Made by a program: the position numbers and the translations under genes. 64,000 bases of DNA from Rhodovulum sp. Lineage in GTDB: Bacteria > Pseudomonadota > Alphaproteobacteria > Rhodobacterales > Rhodobacteraceae. Location of the stretch: contig JACKKC010000009.1 of the NCBI GenBank assembly GCA_020637615.1, positions 37,746 to 101,745 of the forward strand, in the 5' to 3' direction. Positions within the stretch are counted from its first letter, which is position 1. The number at the start of each line of letters is the position of its first letter. Below are positions 43,131 to 52,918 of this stretch, piece by piece. The notes under the pieces are model-generated. The model saw nothing but the letters and a program-made list of their open reading frames with translations, was not told the DNA's origin and did no database searches.

Positions 43131-43859
43131 TCAAATGTCGAAATTGGTGGGAAGCACGATCATGTCGCGGATGGTGACGTTCCGCGGCCGCGTCAGCATG
43201 AACATCACCGCGTCCGCGACTTCGGTCGGCTCGATCAGGCTGCCGGATTCCTTGGCCTTGCGCAGGTTCTCCTCGGGCCAGTCGGCGAGCAGCGCGCTGA
43301 CCACCGGGCCCGGCGAGACCTGACTCACCCGGATGCCCTTCTTGTTGAGCTGGCGGCGCATGGTCTGCACGAAGCAGGTGATCGCCCATTTCGAGCCGGA
43401 ATAGACCGGCTCCCACGGCACCGCGGCATGGCCCGCGACCGAGCAGGTGACGACGATGTCGCCGCTGCCGCGCTCGATCATGTGCGGGAGCACGTCCCGG
43501 ACGTTCTTCATCACCGCATTGACGTTGAGGTTCAGCATGCGGTCGATGGTGGCGGTGTCGGTCTCGATCAGGTCGCCGCCGATATAGGTGCCGGCGTTGC
43601 AATGCAGGATGTCGATCCGGCCCGCCTTCTCGAGCGCGCCGGGGACCATCGCGGCGCAGCTCTCGAGATCGAGCAGGTCGACCACCAGCGGGACGGCGGC
43701 CTCGCCGAGCCGGCTGCGCAGCGCGCCGAGCGCCTTCTCGTCCCGGTCCGCCAGCACGACCCTCGCCCCCGCCGCGATCAGCGCCTCGGTGGTGGCGAGC
43801 CCGATCCCGGAGGCGGCGCCGGTGATCAGCGCGACCTTTCCCTGCATTCCCTCGGCCAT
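43131..43859 (-). CDS. Ribitol/D-altritol dehydrogenase-like SDR
   Basis: A 242-residue SDR with TGAASGIG (13-20), HCNAG, Ser140, Tyr153 and Lys157 (YSGSK). The stretches VPWEPVYSGSKWAITCFVQT, SPGPVVSALLADWPEE and the ending LPTNFDI resemble ribitol 2-dehydrogenase-type proteins, including the enzyme shown to be a D-altritol 5-dehydrogenase in Agrobacterium. ATG 43859 has a GGGAGAGAGA ribosome-binding sequence. Conversion of D-altritol to D-tagatose would fit the kinase and GatZ genes upstream in the island. Confidence 0.85.
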   Translation of the reverse strand: MAEGMQGKVALITGAASGIGLATTEALIAAGARVVLADRDEKALGALRSRLGEAAVPLVVDLLDLESCAAMVPGALEKAGRIDILHCNAGTYIGGDLIETDTATIDRMLNLNVNAVMKNVRDVLPHMIERGSGDIVVTCSVAGHAAVPWEPVYSGSKWAITCFVQTMRRQLNKKGIRVSQVSPGPVVSALLADWPEENLRKAKESGSLIEPTEVADAVMFMLTRPRNVTIRDMIVLPTNFDI

Positions 43860-43906
43860 TCTCTCTCTCCCGTGATTGGCCGCCACCCGGCGGGCCCTCG
43901 ATCCAT

Positions 43907-44671
43907 TCAATGCGTGGTGTAGCCGCCGTCGGCGACCAGGACGGTGCCGGTCACGTAGCTCGCGGCGGGGGAGCAGAGGAACAGCGCGCAATTGGCCATC
44001 TCCTCCGGCTGGGCGAAGCGGCCCATCGGCGTATTCTCGGTCCAGATCCGGTTCCGATCTTCCTTGGCGATCCCCTCGGCGGTCATGTCGGTCACCACAT
44101 AACCGGGCGCCAGCGCGTTCACCCGGATGTTGCGGGGCCCGTATTCGAAGCCCATCACCCGGGTCATCTGGTGCACCGCCGCCTTGGAGGCGTTGTAGGC
44201 CACCTGGTCCTGGGGCTTGTTGGCGACATAGGCCGAGATCGAGCCCACGTTGAGCACCACGCCCGCGCCTTGCGCGAGCATCGGCCGGACCGCGGCGCGG
44301 GCGATGCGGAAGGGCGCGATCAGGTTGGTGTCCATGATGAAGGCGAGCCGGGTGTCGTCGAATTCGTGGAACGGGCCGCTGGCGGCGACGCCGGCGTTGT
44401 TGACGAGGATGTCGAGGCGGCCGAAGCGGTCGAGCGTGGCCTTCACCAGCCGGTCGGGCGTGGCCGGGTCGTTGACGTCGGCCGCGACCCAGGCGACGGT
44501 TTCGGGGTTCGCATCCTCCAGCGCGCCCACTTCCGGCGTGCGGGTCCGGCCGGTGACGAGGCATTTCGCGCCCGCCTCCACGAAGAGCCTGGCGATGGCG
44601 AGCCCGATGCCGCGGCTCGCCCCGGTCACGAGCGCCACCTTGCCGTCGAGTCGGAACTGGTCGAGGGGCAT
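43907..44671 (-). CDS. Galactitol/polyol dehydrogenase-like SDR
   Basis: A 254-residue SDR: TGASRGIG (16-23), LVNNAG (89-94), catalytic Ser144 or Ser146, Tyr159 and Lys163 (YNASK). The segments AVHQMTRVMGFEYGPR, VNALAPGYVVTDMT and the ending VADGGYTTH match the galactitol 2-dehydrogenase type known from Rhodobacter, although other SDRs share them. A basic residue in VTGRT after the second strand hints at NADP(H). Confidence 0.83.
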   Translation of the reverse strand: MPLDQFRLDGKVALVTGASRGIGLAIARLFVEAGAKCLVTGRTRTPEVGALEDANPETVAWVAADVNDPATPDRLVKATLDRFGRLDILVNNAGVAASGPFHEFDDTRLAFIMDTNLIAPFRIARAAVRPMLAQGAGVVLNVGSISAYVANKPQDQVAYNASKAAVHQMTRVMGFEYGPRNIRVNALAPGYVVTDMTAEGIAKEDRNRIWTENTPMGRFAQPEEMANCALFLCSPAASYVTGTVLVADGGYTTH

Positions 44672-44698
44672 GTCTTTTCTCCCTGTTGTCGGCGCCGC

Positions 44699-45964
44699 TC
44701 AGCTGCGGCAGGCGTCATGATAGGTGGCGAGGCTCCGGCGCACGCGCCAGATCAACACCTCCTCCGGCTCGAGCGGCCGGTCGGCGAAATGCGCGGCCCC
44801 CGGCAGGTGCTGCCAGAGCAGGGGCAGCGGGATGCCGCCCCGCGAGCGCCGCCACCAGCCGATCGACGGCGGCGCGGGCCTCGGGCGCGGGCCAGTAGTA
44901 GCGGATGCGGTCCGAGAGCGAATAGTGCCGCAGGAGCCGCCGTCCGGCCTCGTCACCGTCGTAGTGCCGGCGCCAATCCCCCGGTCGATCGAGCATGAGC
45001 GCCTCCATCGCGCGCAGGAGCGGCCGGTCGCCGTAGCGGGCAGCAGATCCGAGGCGATCAGGTCGAGCGCGTAGAGCGCCTCGCGCAGCACGAAGGTGAG
45101 CTCCGGCCCGACCTTGAGGATCGCGAACCCGTCCCCGACCAGCTCGGAGAGCGGCGCCGCGCCCTGATAATCGGTGGAATGCGCCTCGAAGACGAGCCTC
45201 GGCTCTTCGGCGAGCACGGCGGCCAGGCCCTGCGCCCGGTCGCGCCGATAGGCGATGACGTTGCGGTTGCCGAATTCCACGCCGGGCTGGACCACGAGAC
45301 CGAGGACGCGGCCGAGGGCCTCCGCGAGGCCCGCCTCCGCAAAGATGTCGCGATGCACGGCGATGGTGCGGCGGGCGGCCTCCGGCGCGGTGGGCGTGAT
45401 CGCATCGAGCGCATGGTCCGCGCCGCCCGGCGGCGGCACCTCGGTCCCGATGATGTAGAGGGGTGGCGGGCCGCCTGCCGCCCGCGCCGCCGTCTCGGCG
45501 GCCGCGGCGAGCCGCGCGGCGCGGCGGGCGGTGGCGGCGTCGTCGAGCGCCGCCGGCTCGCCGGCGCAGCCCATGGAGGTGTCGAGGTGGAGCTTGCGGA
45601 AGCCCGCCGCCACATAGGCCGCGACCATGCGTTCCGCCTCGCCCATCGCCGCCTCCGCGGGCAGGTCGCGCCAGGGGTTGGGGCCGAGGTGATCGCCGCC
45701 GAGGATGATCCGGTCTTCCGGGCATTCCTCGGCCCGGGCGAGCCCGCCGACCAGCGCGGCGAAATCCGCCGGGGACATGCCGGTATAGCCGCCCCGGTGG
45801 TTGACCTGGTTGCAGGTGGCCTCGATCAGCACCGTGGCACCGGTCTCGCGCCCGTGGCGCAGCGCGGCGCGCAGGACGATCGGATGCGCGGAGCAGACCG
45901 AGGCGACGCCGCGCGGCCGTCCCTCGATGCGCAGGCGCGCCAGATCTTCGAGCGCCACGCCCAT
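44699..45964 (-). pseudogene. gatZ: D-tagatose-1,6-bisphosphate aldolase subunit GatZ/KbaZ, two frameshifts
   Basis: GatZ/KbaZ supports the class II tagatose-bisphosphate aldolase and in some bacteria acts in tagatose-6-phosphate metabolism. The N-terminal 310 residues are in one frame (VCSAHPIVLRAALRHG, GGDHLGPNPWRD, KLHLDTSMGC, FEAHSTDYQ), the next segment (RYGDRPLLRAMEALMLDRPG) in a second, and the end (IPLPLLWQHLPGAAHFADRP) returns to the first. The breaks are a missing C in a CCCC run at 45038-45040 (minus-strand sense) and one extra base at 44835-44837. The start ATG overlaps the kinase stop. Either sequencing errors or early decay. Confidence 0.85.
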
Positions 45965-46947
45965 CACGCCCGCCTTCCCGTCTCGCGGATGAAACGGTCG
46001 AGCTCGGCGCGCGTGCCGGCACCTTCCATCGGCCCGCGCCGCGTCACGTTGCGCGCACCCGCCGCGCAGGCGTAGGTCAGCGCCGCCGCCGGCGCCATGC
46101 CGAGCCTCCGGCAGGCCAGATAGGCGCCGCCGAAGCAGTCCCCGGCACCGGTGGGATCGACCTCCTCGACCGCGAAGGCGGGGGCCTCGAGCCGCAGGCC
46201 GTCGCGGTCGAAATAGCTCGCCCCGCCGGCGCCGCGCTTCAGCACCACTTCCCTGACCCCGAGCGCGAAGAGCCGCCGCAGCGCCTCGGCCTCGCCCGCG
46301 ACGCCGGCCGCGCGCTCCAGCTCCTCGCCCGAGGGGAGCAGGAGATCGGACATCGCCACTATCCTCGCGAATCGCCGGTCGGTCTCCCCGTCGCCCCGGA
46401 GCTCCTTGCGCAGGTTGGGGTCGAGCGACACGCTGCCGCCGCGGCCCTTGATGATGCCCGCCGCGCGTTCGATGATCTCCCAGGCGCCGGGCTCCGCGAG
46501 CACCGTGCCCATGACATGCAGATGCCCGGCGCGGCCGATCAGCGCGGCGACGGCGTCGGTCCAGCCGAGGCACCCGGCCGCCGAGGTCCACATGTTGTAG
46601 ACGAAGTCGCGCGCCCCGTCCGGGCGATAGCGCACGAAGGCGCTGCCGGTGGGCCTTTCGCGATCGACGGTGATCGCCGAGACATCCGCCCCGGCGCGCG
46701 CGAGCCGGGCGATGTTGAGGCGCCCGAAATCGTCGTCCCCGACCGCGCCGACCATGGCCGCCGAGCCGCCCATGCGCGCGCATTGGTCGATGAAGATCGC
46801 GGGCGCGCCGCTCGGGAAAGGCCCCACGAGGGGCTGCGGCTCGAGGAAGCCCTCGCCGACGGTGGTCGCGACGATCTCGACGAGGATCTCGCCGACGCAG
46901 ACCGTCGGACCCAGCGCATCGCGAGCCAGCGCACCCTCGGAAGTCAT
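45964..46947 (-). CDS. PfkB-family sugar kinase (tagatose kinase-like)
   Basis: A 327-residue ribokinase-fold enzyme. The PfkB signature 2 is [14 protein letters not shown], with catalytic Asp270, and the substrate side has [19 protein letters not shown]-binding [11 protein letters not shown] and [11 protein letters not shown] follow. Position directly before gatZ and beside polyol dehydrogenases suggests a D-tagatose (6-)kinase such as that described in Agrobacterium. ATG 46947 starts one base after the ROK repressor stop. Confidence 0.88.
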   Translation of the reverse strand: MTSEGALARDALGPTVCVGEILVEIVATTVGEGFLEPQPLVGPFPSGAPAIFIDQCARMGGSAAMVGAVGDDDFGRLNIARLARAGADVSAITVDRERPTGSAFVRYRPDGARDFVYNMWTSAAGCLGWTDAVAALIGRAGHLHVMGTVLAEPGAWEIIERAAGIIKGRGGSVSLDPNLRKELRGDGETDRRFARIVAMSDLLLPSGEELERAAGVAGEAEALRRLFALGVREVVLKRGAGGASYFDRDGLRLEAPAFAVEEVDPTGAGDCFGGAYLACRRLGMAPAAALTYACAAGARNVTRRGPMEGAGTRAELDRFIRETGRRA

Positions 46948-46948
46948 G

Positions 46949-48157
46949 TCAGAGGCTCCCCCAATCCTTTCCCATGGCGTCGCCGGCGAGCAGGTCGTTT
47001 TCCAGCGACAGGAACCGCTGGTGCAGCATGCAGGCCGCGCCATAGGCCGCGCCCGTCTCGGCGGCCTCGTGCAGCACGATCTCGGGCAGCGGGAAGCTGT
47101 CGGCCTGCAGCGTCTCCATGTGGAACGCCACCCGTGCGGAGACCATCGGATAGAGCCCGGCGACCGAGCCGCCGAGCACGATCCGGTCGGGATCGACCAG
47201 CCGGCAGGCCTGGACCAGCGCGAAGGCGAGATGGCGCGCCCAATCCTCCGCGATCGCCACCGCCGCCGGGGCGCGGTCGCGCACATCCGCGAGAAGGCCC
47301 GCCAGCGTCGCATCGCCCGCCGTCGCCACGCCGCGGTAGCGGTTGAGCAGCAGCTCGAGCCCGATGGCCTCCTCCAGCTCGGCGCAATCGGCATCCGGCA
47401 CGTGGATATGCCCGATCTCCCCCGCGAGGCCGTTCCCGCCGCGAAAGAGCTGGCCGTCGATGACGATGCCGCCGCCGACCCCGCTCTCGATCACCAGCAC
47501 GAGGGTCACGCCGCGCTGGCGGCCGCGGCTGGCATAGGCCTCGCCGATGGCGAAGGCATTGGCGTCGTTCTCAACCAGCGAGGGGATCCCGGCGGGCAGG
47601 GCTTCGCGCGTGATCGCCGCGAGATCGACGTCCCGCCAGCCGAGAAGCGGCGCGATGCGGACCCGGCCCCGCCGGTCCATCTGCGCCGGGGTCGCCAGCC
47701 CGAAGCCCTCGCAGCGCTCGATCTCGCCGGAGGCGGCACCCTCGAGCGCGATGGCCACGGCCCGGTCGACCGCCTCGGCCACCGGCGCGTGCCGGCCGTC
47801 GAAGGGCACCACCCGGACGTCGCTCACCTCGGCGGTGAGGCCGATGCGCAGGGCGGTGATATGCTCGACCCCGATCTCCACGCCGATGAAGCAGGCGCCC
47901 TCCGGGACGAGTTCGAGGAGGATGCCCGGCCGGCCGGCGCGGGTCGGCTTGGGCGCATCCTCCGCGACCTCGCGGACCAGCCCGTTGCCGATGAGCTCGG
48001 AGATGATGTTCCCCGAGGACGAGCGGTTGAGGCCGAGCTGCCGCGCGAGATCGGCGCGGCTGAGCTGCCCGCCGGCGAAGATCGCCTGCAGCGCGGCGGC
48101 GACATTGGCCTGCCGCACGCGGCGGGGAGAGCTGGAGAGGGAGGAGAAATCGCTCAT
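46949..48157 (-). CDS. ROK-family transcriptional repressor (NagC/XylR type)
   Basis: A 402-residue regulator with an N-terminal winged helix ([29 protein letters not shown]) and a ROK sugar-binding domain ([40 protein letters not shown]). The kinase-type zinc motif is degenerate ([10 protein letters not shown]), as in ROK regulators that do not phosphorylate. It is first in the kinase-gatZ-SDR operon and likely represses it until a sugar binds. ATG 48157 ([10 protein letters not shown]) chosen; the preceding residues are unconserved. Confidence 0.88.
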   Translation of the reverse strand: MSDFSSLSSSPRRVRQANVAAALQAIFAGGQLSRADLARQLGLNRSSSGNIISELIGNGLVREVAEDAPKPTRAGRPGILLELVPEGACFIGVEIGVEHITALRIGLTAEVSDVRVVPFDGRHAPVAEAVDRAVAIALEGAASGEIERCEGFGLATPAQMDRRGRVRIAPLLGWRDVDLAAITREALPAGIPSLVENDANAFAIGEAYASRGRQRGVTLVLVIESGVGGGIVIDGQLFRGGNGLAGEIGHIHVPDADCAELEEAIGLELLLNRYRGVATAGDATLAGLLADVRDRAPAAVAIAEDWARHLAFALVQACRLVDPDRIVLGGSVAGLYPMVSARVAFHMETLQADSFPLPEIVLHEAAETGAAYGAACMLHQRFLSLENDLLAGDAMGKDWGSL

Positions 48158-48206
48158 CGCTGCGGTCGCTTGCCTCGCGGCTCCTCTTTCGGCGGACCGG
48201 GCGCGG

Positions 48207-49091
48207 TCAGGCCCCCGCACTGGTGGCGTGCCGCCTCTGGGCCTCTTGCCACTTCATCTCGATGAAGGTCTTGGCATGGGCCGCCAGCGGATCGTTGTCG
48301 GTCCAGGTATCGCGCCAGATGCCGCAGGCAAGCGACAGGCCCTCGTCCACGATCGCGGTCGAGAAGCTCTCGAAGACGATGTCGCGGTCGTAGCCGATGT
48401 CGATCAGCGCCCCGAAGACCGCATCGAAATCGACGGTGCCGGTGCCGAGGTAGCCGCGGTAGTTCTCGCCGATGTGGTAATAGGTGATCTTGTCGCCGGC
48501 GAGGCGGATCGCGGCGGCGGGATCGGCCTCCTCGATGTTCATGTGGAACGAGTCGAGATGCAGGAAGACATCGTCGCGCCCGGTGTCGCGCAGGAACTTC
48601 AGGCCCTGCGCCGTGGTGTTCAGGAGGTTCGATTCGAAGCGGTTGACTACTTCGAGCACGATCTCGACGCCGCAGTCCTTCGCCACCTCGGCGGTCGCGG
48701 CGATGGCCTCCGCGCTGTTCATCCAGCCCCGCCGGGTGGGCTGGCGGGCGTATTTCCCGTGCATGGAATAGAGGATGCCGCCGAGCCGGATGCCGCCGAT
48801 GTCGCGAACCGCCTTCACCGCGTCCGAGAGCAGCGCCCTGCCCTTTGCCACCGCGGCCGCGTCCTCGCTCGAGACGTCGGCCTCGGCGGGGAGGCCCATG
48901 GTCACCACGATCTCGATGTCGAGGCCGCGCGCCTTCCGCGACAGGCGGTCGAGGTCGAAGCGCTCCGGGCGGAGATAGGCGAATTCGATCATCCGGTAGC
49001 CGTGCTCGGCCGATTTCTCGAGGGCCATCTCCAGCCCGTCCTGGGTCTGGCCGCCGGTCCACACGAAGGAGTGGATCCCCAAACGCCTCAT
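48207..49091 (-). CDS. D-tagatose/D-allulose 3-epimerase-family isomerase
   Basis: A 294-residue TIM-barrel enzyme of the ketose 3-epimerase family. The Mn2+ ligands known for the D-tagatose 3-epimerase family align as Glu147 (LEVVNRFE), Asp180 (HLDSFHMN), His206 (YYHIGE) and Glu241 (FESFS), with Glu153 as substrate contact. It would interconvert ketoses at C3 (for example D-tagatose and D-sorbose). ATG 49091 (MRRLGIHSF) chosen because it begins the first barrel strand. It is the first gene after the regulatory region divided with the SorC regulator gene. Confidence 0.88.
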   Translation of the reverse strand: MRRLGIHSFVWTGGQTQDGLEMALEKSAEHGYRMIEFAYLRPERFDLDRLSRKARGLDIEIVVTMGLPAEADVSSEDAAAVAKGRALLSDAVKAVRDIGGIRLGGILYSMHGKYARQPTRRGWMNSAEAIAATAEVAKDCGVEIVLEVVNRFESNLLNTTAQGLKFLRDTGRDDVFLHLDSFHMNIEEADPAAAIRLAGDKITYYHIGENYRGYLGTGTVDFDAVFGALIDIGYDRDIVFESFSTAIVDEGLSLACGIWRDTWTDNDPLAAHAKTFIEMKWQEAQRRHATSAGA

Positions 49092-49126
49092 GGTCCGATT
49101 CCCTCCTGTCCGCTCACCCTGGAATG

Positions 49127-49295
49127 GGATACACATATTTGCTGTTTATCACAACATATTTTGTCACATGCCGGGCCGTTGCCCTGCGGTCAGCGCTTCA
49201 ATGCGCGGCGGACCAGCCTTTGCGCACAGATTCGGCCATGCAACTTGGAGCGAGGACGCGAAGTCACGTTTGTGCTGCAATGCAACAAAATGCGC
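49127..49295. promoter_or_regulatory. Promoter/operator region of the epimerase-side operon
   Basis: This stretch is conspicuously AT-rich for the window. It contains ACACATATTTGCTG, TATCACAACATATTTTGTCACA and the near-palindrome TGCA-A-TGCA (49276-49284) inside TTTGTGCTGCAATGCAACAAA-type symmetry. CACATATT and TTGCA motifs recur in the region upstream of the receptor gene (50318-50371), suggesting shared control by the SorC-family regulator. Confidence 0.5.
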
Positions 49296-49310
49296 GAGCG
49301 TGACCGACTC

Positions 49311-50264
49311 TCAGGCCTCCGCCAGCAGTTCCGCGGTGACGTCGTCGGTGATCAGGACATCGACGAGCCCGCGCCTCGTCGCCGCGCGGATGATGTCGAC
49401 CTTGTGCGGCCCGGCGGCCGCGAGGATCTTCCACGGGATCGACGCCAGCATCTCCAGATCGACGCCGACGGTGCGCTGGTTGAGCGGATGCGGGATCTCG
49501 TTCCCGTCCCGATCCAGGAAATGCCCCAGGAGATCGCCCACGGCCCCCGCGGCGATCAGGTCCCCGGGCGCCACTTCCTTCGGCAATCCGTTCGAGACCA
49601 GATAGGAGCGCGGCGAGACGTCGCCGACCACCAGGACCGCGGCGTCGAGCGCCCGGCATTTCTCGAAATGGCTCCGGAAGATCTCCTGCGAGAGGAAGAC
49701 GTCGCGGTCCACGCCCTCCGACAGATAGATCGGCGCCGCGAGCAGCGAATAGCGCGCATCGAAGCGCTCGGCGAATCCGGAGGCGATGCCGAAGGCGTTG
49801 AAGGAAGCGCCGGTCGTGGTGCCGCCGATCATCGAGACGATCTCGAGGCCCGGCTGGGGCTGTCGCGCGATCCTCTCGGCGGCGCATTGCAGCGTCATGC
49901 CCCATGCGACGCCGATCTTGCTCCAGGACCCGGTCTTCAGGCATTCGACCAGGTATTTCGCGAGGGCCGCGCCGGCGGGCACGTGGCAATCATAGGCGTC
50001 GCGATGCGCCGGGGCGACGAGCACCTTCTTCACCCCGAGGTCGGCCTGCAGCCGCTCCTGAAGCTCCAGCCGCGCCAGAAGGGGCGACTCGATCTGCACC
50101 TTCACGAAGCCGAGCTGCCGCGCCCGCTGGATCGCCTGGTTGACCCGCAGCCGCGTGACCCCGAGCGCCCTGGCGACCTCGGCCTGGGTCATCTCGTTGA
50201 CGAAATAATGCCAGCACACCTCGCTCAGGAAGGCGTCGCTGTCGTCGTGCAGGTCCGGGGACAT
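49311..50264 (-). CDS. SorC-family sugar-responsive transcriptional regulator
   Basis: A 317-residue regulator: N-terminal helix-turn-helix (MTQAEVARALGVTRLRVNQAIQRARQLG in pieces, about residues 25-52) and a C-terminal sugar-phosphate-isomerase-like ligand domain (IGVAWGMTL, SMIGGTT, GAVGDLLGHFLDRDG, PWKILAAAG). SorC proteins usually bind a phosphorylated or free sugar and act as activator or repressor. It lies divergent from the ABC importer operon, with a strong palindrome (50331-50360) between. GGAAGG precedes its ATG. Confidence 0.92.
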   Translation of the reverse strand: MSPDLHDDSDAFLSEVCWHYFVNEMTQAEVARALGVTRLRVNQAIQRARQLGFVKVQIESPLLARLELQERLQADLGVKKVLVAPAHRDAYDCHVPAGAALAKYLVECLKTGSWSKIGVAWGMTLQCAAERIARQPQPGLEIVSMIGGTTTGASFNAFGIASGFAERFDARYSLLAAPIYLSEGVDRDVFLSQEIFRSHFEKCRALDAAVLVVGDVSPRSYLVSNGLPKEVAPGDLIAAGAVGDLLGHFLDRDGNEIPHPLNQRTVGVDLEMLASIPWKILAAAGPHKVDIIRAATRRGLVDVLITDDVTAELLAEA

Positions 50265-50330
50265 GTCGGGACCTTCCCGTTTTCGGAGGTGGCGCGGTCA
50301 CGGCTAGTTCGTTCAGAATGCACATATTAC

Positions 50331-50371
50331 ATTTGCATCGCAACCTTTGCAGATGCAAATTCTCTTGCATC
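50331..50371. promoter_or_regulatory. Probable SorC-type operator
   Basis: ATTTGCATC (50331-50339) and GATGCAAAT (50352-50360) form a perfect 9-bp inverted repeat with a 12-nt spacer that itself contains TTTGCA; a third half-site, TTGCATCG, follows at 50364-50371. It lies between the SorC gene and the importer operon, 108 bp before the receptor start. Confidence 0.75.
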
Positions 50372-50478
50372 GAAACGGATACACCTGTTTACTGGACCGG
50401 TGGGCAAGGGTGGGTTTCTTCCCCTGCCCGAAGGGAGCCACTCGCGAGGGGTGGCGTCACCGACCAGGGAGGAAGTCC

Positions 50479-51930
50479 ATGAAAATCGCATTGAGGTTCA
50501 GCGCGTCGGTGCTGGCACTCGCGCTGGCGACCGGCGCCGTGGCCGCGCAGGATCTGACGATCGAGAATGCCGAATGGTGGCAGGAGGCCGGGGCGCAGTT
50601 CGACGGGGTGACGCTCCGGGGCGTGACGGAATCGACGCCGCCGTCCAACTTCATCTCGGACGTTCTCGCGCCGAAGTTCGAGGAACTGACCGGCATCGGC
50701 GTCGACATCGAGACCACCTCCTGGGACCAGATGTACGACAAGGCCATCAAGGACATGGAAGCCAAGACGGGCATCTATGACATGGTCTATATCGAGCAGG
50801 ACATCATCTATTTCTATCTCGCGCGCGACTTCCTGGTGGATATCACCGCGGCGCTCAACGAGAAGCCCGAGCTGAAGGCGGCGAATTTCTCGGAGGAGAA
50901 CTTCACCAGCTTCGCGGACAACTTCCGGGGCGACAACGGCGACCTCTTCGGGATCCCGATGGAGGCCTTCATCAAGATCTATCTCTACCGGACCGACCTG
51001 TTCAACGACCCCGACATCAAGGCCGCCTTCGAGGCGCAATACGGCCGCCCGCTCGAGCCGGCCAAGACCCACGAGGAATACACCCAGATCGCCGAGTTCT
51101 TCACCCAATGGGGCAAGGACCACGACATGGATCTCTGGGGCACGACGGCCCAGGCCCATACCGGGCACCCGGCCTCCTGGTACGAATTCTTCGAATCCGT
51201 CGCGCCGACCTTCGGCGTCTACAACTGGGGCATCGACGCCGCGAACAACTATGCCGCTTCGGTGGAGAACGGCGGCACCATGAACTCGGACACCGCCAAG
51301 GAGGCGCTGACCTGGTGGCTCCACCTGCGCGACATCGCGCCGCCGGAATCGGTGCAATCCACCTGGTCCGAGACCGCCACCACCTTCGCGGCAGGCCGCG
51401 TCGCCCAGGGGCTGATCTACGGCGAGAACGCCGCCTGGATCGCCTCGGACGAATCCCAGTCGAAGGTCGTCGGCAACGTGGGCGTGGCGCTGCCGCCCCT
51501 CTCCGATGGCGTCATGGAGGCCGCCGAGAGCGGCGAAGGCTATGTCGGCTACTACGACGGCGGCGCCTTCGGCCTGCCGGTGACCTCGGGCAATCAGGAC
51601 GCCGCGCTCCTCTTCCTGCAGTTCATGGCGCTGCCGGAGGTGCAGGAGGCATGGGCCGTGGCCGCCCCGCGCATCACCCTGAACTCCACCTATGACGCGC
51701 CGAGCGTCCAGGCGCTCGACGCGGAACTGGGCGGCTACTACTCGATGCTGCGCGACGACGGCCGCCTCTTCAAGGGCGCGCCGCCCTACCCGTTCCACCG
51801 GCAGGTGATCGAGGCCACGGCGCCGACCTTCTACCAGATCCTGACCGGCGATCTCTCCGTCGACGAGGGCTTGGACATGATGGCCGCCCAGGCCGAGGAA
51901 GAGCTGAGCAACCTCGGCTACCGCCAGTAG
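50479..51930 (+). CDS. Polyol-type ABC transporter substrate-binding protein
   Basis: A 483-residue receptor of solute-binding family 1, signal peptide residues 1-23 ([16 protein letters not shown]). Aromatic-rich ligand regions such as [15 protein letters not shown] and [13 protein letters not shown] are like polyol receptors (SmoE/MtlE type). GGGAGG ribosome-binding sequence before the ATG. The neighbours (SorC regulator, xylitol-dehydrogenase-like enzyme, polyol SDRs) support a sugar alcohol ligand such as D-altritol, galactitol, xylitol or ribitol. A hairpin lies between this gene and the permeases. Confidence 0.87.
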   Translation: MKIALRFSASVLALALATGAVAAQDLTIENAEWWQEAGAQFDGVTLRGVTESTPPSNFISDVLAPKFEELTGIGVDIETTSWDQMYDKAIKDMEAKTGIYDMVYIEQDIIYFYLARDFLVDITAALNEKPELKAANFSEENFTSFADNFRGDNGDLFGIPMEAFIKIYLYRTDLFNDPDIKAAFEAQYGRPLEPAKTHEEYTQIAEFFTQWGKDHDMDLWGTTAQAHTGHPASWYEFFESVAPTFGVYNWGIDAANNYAASVENGGTMNSDTAKEALTWWLHLRDIAPPESVQSTWSETATTFAAGRVAQGLIYGENAAWIASDESQSKVVGNVGVALPPLSDGVMEAAESGEGYVGYYDGGAFGLPVTSGNQDAALLFLQFMALPEVQEAWAVAAPRITLNSTYDAPSVQALDAELGGYYSMLRDDGRLFKGAPPYPFHRQVIEATAPTFYQILTGDLSVDEGLDMMAAQAEEELSNLGYRQ

Positions 51931-51945
51931 GCATCCATCGCAGAT

Positions 51946-51975
51946 GCGGGTCGCCGTCCTGCGGCGGCGGCCCGC
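51946..51975 (+). terminator. Intercistronic hairpin after the polyol receptor gene
   Basis: GCGGG-CGCCG pairs with CGGCG-CCCGC across TCCTG with a small internal asymmetry, preceded by a GCATC/GATGC stem (51931-51947). It is in the 105-bp gap between receptor and permease genes. Confidence 0.4.
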
Positions 51976-52035
51976 CCCGCACCGCCTCGGCGGAACCCGA
52001 ACAGCCCGTGCATCGCAACCAGGGGGATCAGGCAG

Positions 52036-52914
52036 ATGCGATCCAACAGACTCGGCTGGATACTGCTCGCTCCGACGATGATCATCCTCTTCCTCTTCGG
52101 CGTGGTCCCCTTCCTCTACATCATCTGGCTCTCGTTCCATCAGTGGAACCCGGCCGCGGTGAATCCCGACATCATCTTCATCGGCGCCGACAACTTCCGG
52201 AAGCTCGTGTTCGACGCGGGCTTCCTCGCATCGCTCGGGGTGACGCTGACCTTCGTCACCTTCGCGGTGCTGAGCGAGCTGGTCATCGGCTATCTTCTCG
52301 CCCAGGCCTTCATGAAGGATTTCCCGGGCAAGGCCTTCTTCCGCACCATCCACACGCTGCCGCTCATCATGGCGCCGATCATCGTCGGCTCGGTCTGGAA
52401 GCTGATGACCACGCCCTCGATCGGCATCATCCCGCATTTCCTCGACAGCTGGTTCGGCTATGACCTGAACATCGGCCAGAGCGCCGTCGCGGCCTTCGTG
52501 GTGACCGTGATCATGGACATCTGGCACTGGACGCCGCTCGTCACCCTGACGCTGATCGCCGCCCTGGTCTCGCTGCCGCCCGACCCCTTCGAGCAGGCGC
52601 AGATCGACGGCGCGGGCAAGCGGCAGATCTTCTGGCACATCACCCTGCCGATGATCCTGCCCGCGCTCATGGCCACCGTCTTCATCCGGCTGATGGACGC
52701 GCTCAGGATCGTCGACGAGGTGCTCATGCTCACCGGTGGCGGCCCGGGCTCGGCCACCCGCTTCCTCGGCGTGCACATCTTCCGCGAGGTGTTCCCGCGG
52801 ACGAGCTACGGCTACGGCTCGGCCGTCTCGCTGATCGTCCTCTATCTCACGATCGTGGTCTGCTGGCTGCTCTACGTGAGCATGCTCGCGCCGCGCAACC
52901 CCAAGAAGGACTGA
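52036..52914 (+). CDS. Polyol ABC transporter permease (MalF-like)
   Basis: A 292-residue permease with six hydrophobic helices and the EAA loop EQAQIDGAGKRQIFWHI. Start ATG preceded by GGGGG-rich sequence (AGGGGGATCAGGCAG). It belongs to the SmoF/MtlF-like group by context. Confidence 0.9.
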   Translation: MRSNRLGWILLAPTMIILFLFGVVPFLYIIWLSFHQWNPAAVNPDIIFIGADNFRKLVFDAGFLASLGVTLTFVTFAVLSELVIGYLLAQAFMKDFPGKAFFRTIHTLPLIMAPIIVGSVWKLMTTPSIGIIPHFLDSWFGYDLNIGQSAVAAFVVTVIMDIWHWTPLVTLTLIAALVSLPPDPFEQAQIDGAGKRQIFWHITLPMILPALMATVFIRLMDALRIVDEVLMLTGGGPGSATRFLGVHIFREVFPRTSYGYGSAVSLIVLYLTIVVCWLLYVSMLAPRNPKKD

Positions 52915-52918
52915 GCCG

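Noticed and set aside
44835..45040. Programmed frameshifting in gatZ
   Set aside because: Neither site has a slippery heptamer with a downstream structure of the usual kind, and the GatZ family is not known to use recoding; error or decay is simpler.
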